From positions 1 through 43,162 of the IMG/VR virus record IMGVR_UViG_3300033388_001016: 43,162 nucleotides of DNA, one strand, 5' to 3'. This document shows positions 38,190 to 43,162 of this stretch, in pieces (the stretch's first letter is position 1; each line of letters begins with the position of its first letter). The notes beneath the pieces were generated by a model that searched no databases, was not told where the DNA came from, and saw only the letters and a list, made by a program, of their open reading frames with translations. Both the position numbers and the translations under genes were made by a program. This stretch comes from a virus.

Positions 38190-38985
38190 CGTTCTTTTCT
38201 AAGATTTTCTCTACCGCTCCCGAAACTGATGCAGCAAAATCTTTGTCGTATGCAGGATCTTCTTCATTCAAAGAATCCATCTTGTCCATCGCCCACTGCC
38301 AGTACGAAATAGGTACTTCTGTAAGCTTCTTGCCTTTGTGCTTTCCGAATGGCATAATCTTTATTACGACTGGCGCTGCTAGGTATTCGATTAGTTGCTC
38401 ACCATAATCAGAATCATCATTGAGTATGCCCTGGTCGATTGCTAATCCTACTAGATGCGCAAGCAATAATGCAGTAACCATTACGTCAGCGTCAGCTAAA
38501 TGTGCAGGAATATCATCAGGAATTGGGAGGTCTAGCGCATATCGCAAATAAGATAACGTATGCTCCTCGATGTTTGGATCATCTGCAAGCAACTTTCTTG
38601 AGAGTCGCAAAGTGCAGAGACTTTCTGGTGTAATTAGATCGTGTTCTGTAAAGATTCGACCATCATAGTATGCGTTGTGTGCGACCATGTACTTATATTG
38701 GTTAAATTCTTCTTGTACATCATCTAGTGTAGTTTTGAAATCTACACAATCAGCTACCATTCGATTTGTGATTGTCGTGATAGACGAAATCTTTGCTGAA
38801 ATTGGTTTTGCAGGCTTGTAAAACTCTGCTGGTACTTCATAATCTTCTGTAGCAATAGTTTCCAGTACTGAAAGTGCTGAACCTGATGCGTATTGAATTA
38901 CTTCCGCTTCTCTGAAATCTAGTGAAGTTGTCTCTGTGTCCACTACCAGTGAGTCTTGCAATAGCTTGGTTATATAGTCAGTCAT
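38182..38985 (-). CDS. DEDDh exonuclease with DUF3820-like tail
   Basis: The product is 267 aa. ATG 38985 has GGAGAA upstream. Exo I is LVVDTETTSLD (Asp 16, Glu 18), Exo II AHNAYYDGRI and Exo III HLADADV, i.e. DnaQ/RNase T fold. The C-terminal PFGKHKGKKLTEVP is the small DUF3820-type module found at the end of bacterial ExoX-like proteins. It is probably a 3'-5' DNA exonuclease for recombination or host DNA degradation. It overlaps the convergent plus-strand gene at the last eight bases. Confidence 0.88.
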   Translation of the reverse strand: MTDYITKLLQDSLVVDTETTSLDFREAEVIQYASGSALSVLETIATEDYEVPAEFYKPAKPISAKISSITTITNRMVADCVDFKTTLDDVQEEFNQYKYMVAHNAYYDGRIFTEHDLITPESLCTLRLSRKLLADDPNIEEHTLSYLRYALDLPIPDDIPAHLADADVMVTALLLAHLVGLAIDQGILNDDSDYGEQLIEYLAAPVVIKIMPFGKHKGKKLTEVPISYWQWAMDKMDSLNEEDPAYDKDFAASVSGAVEKILEKNAS

Positions 38986-39007
38986 TTATTATTCTCCATT
39001 GTTGTAC

Positions 39008-39036
39008 ATTATAATGGATCGTGATGCTTTTGTCAA
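39008..39036 (-). promoter_or_regulatory. Consensus sigma-70 promoter for the exonuclease
   Basis: TTGACA (39036-39031), a 17-bp spacer and TATAAT (39013-39008) on the minus strand, all twelve positions consensus, in the 72-bp gap shared with a divergent late promoter. Confidence 0.9.
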
Positions 39037-39044
39037 GCTATTGT

Positions 39045-39052
39045 GATAAATA
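39045..39052 (+). promoter_or_regulatory. Late promoter abutting a start codon
   Basis: GATAAATA on the plus strand, five nt (CATGT) before ATG 39058, the same spacing as at 12005-12012. Confidence 0.7.
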
Positions 39053-39057
39053 CATGT

Positions 39058-39240
39058 ATGAGATTATCGGAAATCAAAGTAACAAAGACACTAGCAGGAA
39101 AGCGCAAACGGCCTTCTGAGACTCTTGCTGCAAAGCAGAAGAAGAAAAAGAAGAATCAGGGAGAGGGACCAGTTAGTCTGAAAACTCGGGATGCGCATGA
39201 ACTGGCAAATATTACGCTGAAGGGCGAATATACGTCTTAA
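39058..39240 (+). CDS. Leader-bearing Lys-rich protein (MRLSEIKV)
   Basis: The product is 60 aa from ATG 39058. It begins MRLSEIKVTKTLAGKRKRP and includes AAKQKKKKKNQGEG, giving a strongly basic, probably disordered body. The leader is like MRLFEL of three other genes. A basic packaged protein could bind DNA in the head or on entry. It ends four nt into the stop of the convergent zinc-ribbon gene. Confidence 0.6.
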   Translation: MRLSEIKVTKTLAGKRKRPSETLAAKQKKKKKNQGEGPVSLKTRDAHELANITLKGEYTS

Positions 39241-39422
39241 TACTCTCCACCCTTAGAAAACCACTTTTCACCTTTCAATATGAAATTTCCACCTGTAATA
39301 ATGCGGCGTGTTTTCTTACCACATTCGGGACATTTAGTAATAGGTTCTTCGGACATTTTTTGACCGGCTTCAAACTGGTGCGCGCACTTTTCGTTGCGAC
39401 ACAAATATGTGTATGTTGGCAT
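39237..39422 (-). CDS. FmdB-type zinc-ribbon protein
   Basis: The product is 61 aa with ATG 39422. MPTYTYLCRNEKCAHQFEA, then KCPECGKKTRRIITGG and ILKGEKWF, match the FmdB/putative-regulatory zinc ribbon (CxxxxC and CxxC, GG...FKG). Such proteins are common and of unknown role. It follows the large gene 39426-40874 after a four-base gap. Confidence 0.8.
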   Translation of the reverse strand: MPTYTYLCRNEKCAHQFEAGQKMSEEPITKCPECGKKTRRIITGGNFILKGEKWFSKGGEY

Positions 39423-39425
39423 AAC

Positions 39426-40874
39426 TTAACTCTTTAGCTTAAATGCAATTCGCCCTTTCGGCAAATGTGTGCTGTAGTAATTTGTCTGTGCGTCAAATAT
39501 GATTGTTCCTGTAAATGTAGCTGGGAACACAACCTTAAAATCAACAAACGCTAACGAATCACCACGTTTCTGTGTCTTTGCGTAAACTTGGCACATAGAA
39601 CTCTGTGCGAGTACAGCGCGGAATAGCTCTGTGGGATCAAGGCTGTTGAGTTTATCACTCACCTTGCGAGCTAGGGCTGCTAGTAGTCTATAGCCTAAGT
39701 TGTAATTTGGGTGCAATATCGTCTTGTGTACGAACTCTTTAGACGGATATGTTCCCGCTAACTTTTTCAATCTTACAGTCAATACCTTTTCATCCTTGTC
39801 AAAGGATTTGATTAGGTAATTAATAATTTTAATATCAGCATCACTTACAAGTTTGTACAGTTTGCCTGTCTTGTAGACGCCTTCCTTCGCAGGATTCTTT
39901 GCTAGCAAGTTGATGCCGTGAATTAGTTCCTCGTTCTTTGCTAGAAATCCGTCAGGAAATTTGTCAGCTTTATCATCTAGAATTTTTGCTACAGATGCTA
40001 GACTTGCAGATGCGCCACCGGCTCTAGCTTTAGAACTTACAGCTACTCGCGCACCGCTTTCAGACAAAACATACGAGTCAACTAGCGCCTGTGTAGTGCT
40101 TGTTGGGAATTGTGCAAGTGTCATATCTGACCAGTCTGCGCCTTGAGGCGCAAGTACTTCTGTTGCAACATCATCATAGTTGCCACTAACAAAATTGCCT
40201 GTAATAAGTGCAATAGCAGCACCGTATTCACCGACATACTTTTCAAGTGTTTGTCTATGTTCATTAGCACCTGGGACATATGTTTCTTCGCCTCGTGCTA
40301 CAGCATTAAGCATAGCAGGAACAATCTCTCTAATGTCTTCTGGCAATGTTTCAGGAAGATCATTTACGATTGTCAGTATTTCCGGAACTGTTAGCGGATC
40401 ACTTGTAAATAGGTCTGACGGTTTGAGCGCAATGTTTTCAGATTTTGAAACTGTATCCTCTGACGAGTATCCTGTTTCTTTTGTGAATCGAGTATTCGGC
40501 CAATGAATGCCTAGTGCGCCTGGTCGTATTTGCGTTGCATAACGACCGAATGCTACTAATTCACCTGCACTATTTTTCCAAACACTGACGGCTGCCGCTT
40601 TCATTGGTGCGTTTACCATCGTGAAGTTTTCAGGCTTGATGCCGCTTTGCTCAAGCCACTCTGCGACTGCTGCTACTGCTTTATCTCTACCCTTGATAGG
40701 AATATCGACTTCGCCCTTAACATCATCTTCATACTTGCCGGCCTCAGGAGGAAAATAGAACATGTCATACAGTTCAATTTCTTCACCTGTTTTGTTAGCA
40801 AATATTGCGCCACTACCATCTGCAACGATAGTTTCTCTAGCAGCAATGCCACGAGCTTCAAATAAATTAGTCAA
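39426..40874 (-). CDS. Large unknown late protein, TTG start
   Basis: The product is 482 aa from TTG 40874, which overlaps the upstream stop by eight nt and has AGGA seven nt before it. It begins (M)TNLFEARGIAARET, where LFEA recalls the MRLFEL leader of other genes. Residues 30-150 and 210-300 are mixed alpha/beta, and a C-terminal strand-rich part ends GTIIFDAQTNYYSTHLPKGR. A stretch SKARAGGASASLASVAKIL might be a flexible hinge. Probably a virion-associated protein; no enzyme motif is seen. Confidence 0.6.
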   Translation of the reverse strand: MTNLFEARGIAARETIVADGSGAIFANKTGEEIELYDMFYFPPEAGKYEDDVKGEVDIPIKGRDKAVAAVAEWLEQSGIKPENFTMVNAPMKAAAVSVWKNSAGELVAFGRYATQIRPGALGIHWPNTRFTKETGYSSEDTVSKSENIALKPSDLFTSDPLTVPEILTIVNDLPETLPEDIREIVPAMLNAVARGEETYVPGANEHRQTLEKYVGEYGAAIALITGNFVSGNYDDVATEVLAPQGADWSDMTLAQFPTSTTQALVDSYVLSESGARVAVSSKARAGGASASLASVAKILDDKADKFPDGFLAKNEELIHGINLLAKNPAKEGVYKTGKLYKLVSDADIKIINYLIKSFDKDEKVLTVRLKKLAGTYPSKEFVHKTILHPNYNLGYRLLAALARKVSDKLNSLDPTELFRAVLAQSSMCQVYAKTQKRGDSLAFVDFKVVFPATFTGTIIFDAQTNYYSTHLPKGRIAFKLKS

Positions 40875-43162
40875 AGCGTAGTCCTAGTTCTTCATCTTCA
40901 ATTTCTGGATTAATGCGATCTTGTTCGAATTCATCTTCTACTTCAACTTCACTATCAGATACCGCATAATCTTTTGGTTGGCCTGGATATTCTTCTAGCA
41001 CAGATTCTACAATCGAGTCTAGCACAATGCTCTCGCCAGTGTAGCCCGCAGGCATGTCACTAGGCTCAACACGAATTACTTGATGGTCTCCATCAATATG
41101 ATCGTGAACAGTCCAAGTCATTGTATCGCCTTCAGCTTCTTTCCTTGTCTTGAGGTGATCGTTGTTATCGTGTGCTTGTAGCGCACTATCATCAATTATA
41201 TTCAGTATACGATCAACTTCTTTTTGTGCTATGTTATAAGGAATAGCTTCCTTCCACGTTTCGTCGTTCCAAATAATATCGTAGCTGCCCATACCATCGG
41301 GATCGCTGTCTTCGTCAAACATAAATGCTTGTGCCCTGCTGTCTGCTGCTGCTCTTGCACCGCTACCAAGTTTGTTGTAACCTGGAGTGTGAGGACGTTC
41401 TGCATGCCTATCTTTTATTTCGCGATTATCGTCTTCCTCATCATCGTCACTAGCCACTACGTTGTCCCAGCCTGTTTCACTCACTTCGTTTGGTGCAAGT
41501 CTTAGATCCTCAGGAAACATTAATTCAGAATTACCGTAATCATCTACTACTCTAACTTGATCGCCGTAAACACCAGTTACTTTCAGTGGCTCGCCGTACC
41601 TGCCCCTGACAGCGGCAACCACAACGTCGCCTACGCCCCAGTTATCGTTAGCACCTTCATCTAGTTCTTTCATAACCTTGTCAACATTGCCATCCTGATC
41701 CATGCTGCCTCTTTTGTATATCGAGTCGCCTTCGAAATCTAATACAAATCCCACATGCGGATAATCGCTGCCGAGACCACCGTGACTTGCCTGCACCTTA
41801 ACAGGATTCCTTTTAGGAAACGGATTATAAAATGTATACCCTGCTTCTCGGATTTGTCGTTCGAGTACGTTTGCAATGTCAGCTTTCTTAATCTTTTGTC
41901 TGCGAAGCGCAAGTGTAAATTCTCTAAATTCGTTATATGCGCCTTTTCTAAGATCGAAACGAAATCCGAGTGTACTTGGGTGTTTTTTACTCTTGAACGG
42001 CGACCGTTTTTTAAGTACTAGTAATCCATCAAAGAATGCATCAATAATAGCTGTAACATCCTGTGTAGCTTTTGATTCGTCGTTTGTATCTTCACTAAGT
42101 TCTTCATTGCCTGTGCCTTCACACTTCCAACACTCTATTCCTAAGTGAGTTCCGTGTCCTTCGCATCGTCTACAGTTCCCCCATGAACCAAGTTCGTCTT
42201 CGCTAATGCTCTCGCCACGCATCCACATTGTTGGAGGCGGCGCACTGTCACACTTTGGACACATGTTACCATATGTTGCAGGACGAGGATCAAATCCATC
42301 TTCCCAATTTTTACAGTATTCGCATGGCTTCCAATCATTGTCTTTCATAGCTTTTTTAACACGATCAGGAACTTGACTCATTGGTACATCACCACGAGCT
42401 TCATCAACCCATTCGCCTTCCTCATCATCTCCAAGATGAAAGCGACGTAAAAAATCTTCATCGTCTGGAGTTAATGCGTAATCTGCATCGTGAATTTCAA
42501 TTTCATCATCAGTAACATTGTGAACTCCGTAGCCTCGATCAATTGGGCTACTTATCATAAAGCGATTGCCGTCAAGCATACCGTATACATCACCATCGTA
42601 TAAATCTGTAATGAAAACTGTACGGCCTTCAAATTCTTCTGCTTCGGCGTCCTTCATGTTGTAGTGTTCGTCGTCCTCTGTGTCTTCATCCCAATCATCT
42701 TCACTACATACACAAGGGGTTTTGAAACAATCTCTACATACATCAGGATCCATTGGGCTTTCGCCTAGTTCTTCATCCCAATCTACATCATCAGTATCTA
42801 TCTCGCCTGATCGGAGTTTGTCATCTATAAACTCCTCGTCTTCGACTACTCCGTGCTTACGATTTGTCAAGTCACGATCAATCATTGATTTAACTTCATC
42901 GCCATAGTCACGTTCTAGATTATCAAGTACGTAGCCATCAACATCGTCAGGACGGCCAGTTCGTGAACCAACTGGAATTTCGTCAGGGTGTGTATCTAGG
43001 AAGTGAAAGTATAGCTTATCAAAGTAAGATGCGCCATATACAATATCGCCTTGTTTGTCTAAATCTCCGAGTAAATCGGCAAGTTCTGCACTGTTGAGAA
43101 TATCTCTAATGCTATGACCTTCGTCTTCACCGATAAATTGCGTTGAGTGCGTAATGTCTGTT
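40867..43162 (-). CDS. Large acidic multi-zinc protein, 5' end beyond window
   Basis: The frame runs from stop 40867 to the window end, over 760 residues; the ATG at 42885 is internal because open coding sequence continues before it. It is strongly acidic. Three Cys clusters stand out: CRDCFKTPCVC; CEYCKNWEDG...CPKC; and CRRCEGHGTHLGIECWKCEG, the last a DnaJ-type CxxCxGxG pair. A basic alpha/beta middle (FRFDLRKGAYNEFREFTLAL) is followed by a small barrel (GVGDVVVAAVRGRYGEPLKV). It may be a packaged or scaffold-like protein. No enzyme is recognised. Confidence 0.7.
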   Translation of the reverse strand, partial: TDITHSTQFIGEDEGHSIRDILNSAELADLLGDLDKQGDIVYGASYFDKLYFHFLDTHPDEIPVGSRTGRPDDVDGYVLDNLERDYGDEVKSMIDRDLTNRKHGVVEDEEFIDDKLRSGEIDTDDVDWDEELGESPMDPDVCRDCFKTPCVCSEDDWDEDTEDDEHYNMKDAEAEEFEGRTVFITDLYDGDVYGMLDGNRFMISSPIDRGYGVHNVTDDEIEIHDADYALTPDDEDFLRRFHLGDDEEGEWVDEARGDVPMSQVPDRVKKAMKDNDWKPCEYCKNWEDGFDPRPATYGNMCPKCDSAPPPTMWMRGESISEDELGSWGNCRRCEGHGTHLGIECWKCEGTGNEELSEDTNDESKATQDVTAIIDAFFDGLLVLKKRSPFKSKKHPSTLGFRFDLRKGAYNEFREFTLALRRQKIKKADIANVLERQIREAGYTFYNPFPKRNPVKVQASHGGLGSDYPHVGFVLDFEGDSIYKRGSMDQDGNVDKVMKELDEGANDNWGVGDVVVAAVRGRYGEPLKVTGVYGDQVRVVDDYGNSELMFPEDLRLAPNEVSETGWDNVVASDDDEEDDNREIKDRHAERPHTPGYNKLGSGARAAADSRAQAFMFDEDSDPDGMGSYDIIWNDETWKEAIPYNIAQKEVDRILNIIDDSALQAHDNNDHLKTRKEAEGDTMTWTVHDHIDGDHQVIRVEPSDMPAGYTGESIVLDSIVESVLEEYPGQPKDYAVSDSEVEVEDEFEQDRINPEIEDEELGLRFD

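Noticed and set aside
1-43162. CRISPR array, insertion sequence or integrase
   Set aside because: No regularly spaced repeats, transposase or recombinase motif was seen on either strand.

Overview
The window is part of the genome of a tailed phage of the T4 superfamily (contractile-tail myovirus type) that infects a Gram-negative host, probably an aquatic proteobacterium. The T4-like evidence is a gp44-type clamp-loader ATPase, a late-promoter octamer GATAAATA placed just upstream of late genes, and PhoH, MazG-like, uracil-DNA glycosylase and GroES/gp31-like genes in short-spaced operons. The Gram-negative evidence is two lipobox lipoproteins, a candidate spanin pair, a signal-peptide outer-membrane barrel and several near-perfect sigma-70 promoters. 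No tRNA gene, insertion sequence or CRISPR array was seen. Base composition looks uniform and moderately AT-rich. I have no database result, so the family names rest on motifs I could read.

Layout. 1-4.4 kb (minus strand): virion and tail-fibre-like proteins under GATAAATA late promoters. 4.4-7.6 kb: a strong terminator, then a ClpA-type unfoldase and a J-domain chaperone. 7.6-10.2 kb: candidate spanin pair and three T4-like proteins of unknown function. 10.2-12.0 kb: three overlapping genes whose products begin with the same short leader (MRLFEL/MRLYEL). 12.2-13.0 kb (plus strand): phoH and a candidate structured RNA. 13.0-17.0 kb: GMP reductase, a HAD phosphatase, a BCS1-like AAA ATPase and small genes from one sigma-70 promoter. 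17.0-22.5 kb: uracil-DNA glycosylase, small membrane proteins, clamp loader gp44, GroES-like cochaperonin and a protein carrying a DNA polymerase III alpha motif. 22.5-35 kb: about forty small, mostly unknown, translationally coupled genes. The recognisable ones are a JAMM/RadC-like protein, a macro-domain protein, several single-span membrane proteins and an outer-membrane barrel. They run from sigma-70 promoters with 17-bp spacers and look like the early, host-interaction region. 35-38 kb: a nucleotidyltransferase-cupin fusion, a MazG-like enzyme and ClpP. 37.9-43.2 kb: a DEDDh exonuclease, an FmdB-type zinc ribbon, two more leader-bearing genes on the plus strand whose ATG lies 5-7 nt after a late promoter, and two large proteins running to the window end.

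How it fits together. Four proteostasis genes (ClpA, ClpP, DnaJ-like, GroES-like) lie in one window, with the ClpP catalytic triad, the ClpA ClpP-docking loop and the J-domain HPD all intact. The phage may therefore carry its own unfoldase-protease plus chaperone adaptors. The recurring N-terminal leader resembles in logic the T4 capsid-targeting sequence and may mark a set of proteins packaged in the head. Nucleotide metabolism (GuaC, MazG-like, HAD phosphatase, Ung) supports phage DNA synthesis. Adjacent genes very often share ATGA or TAATG overlaps. These overlaps decided several starts and revealed small genes of 33-59 codons.
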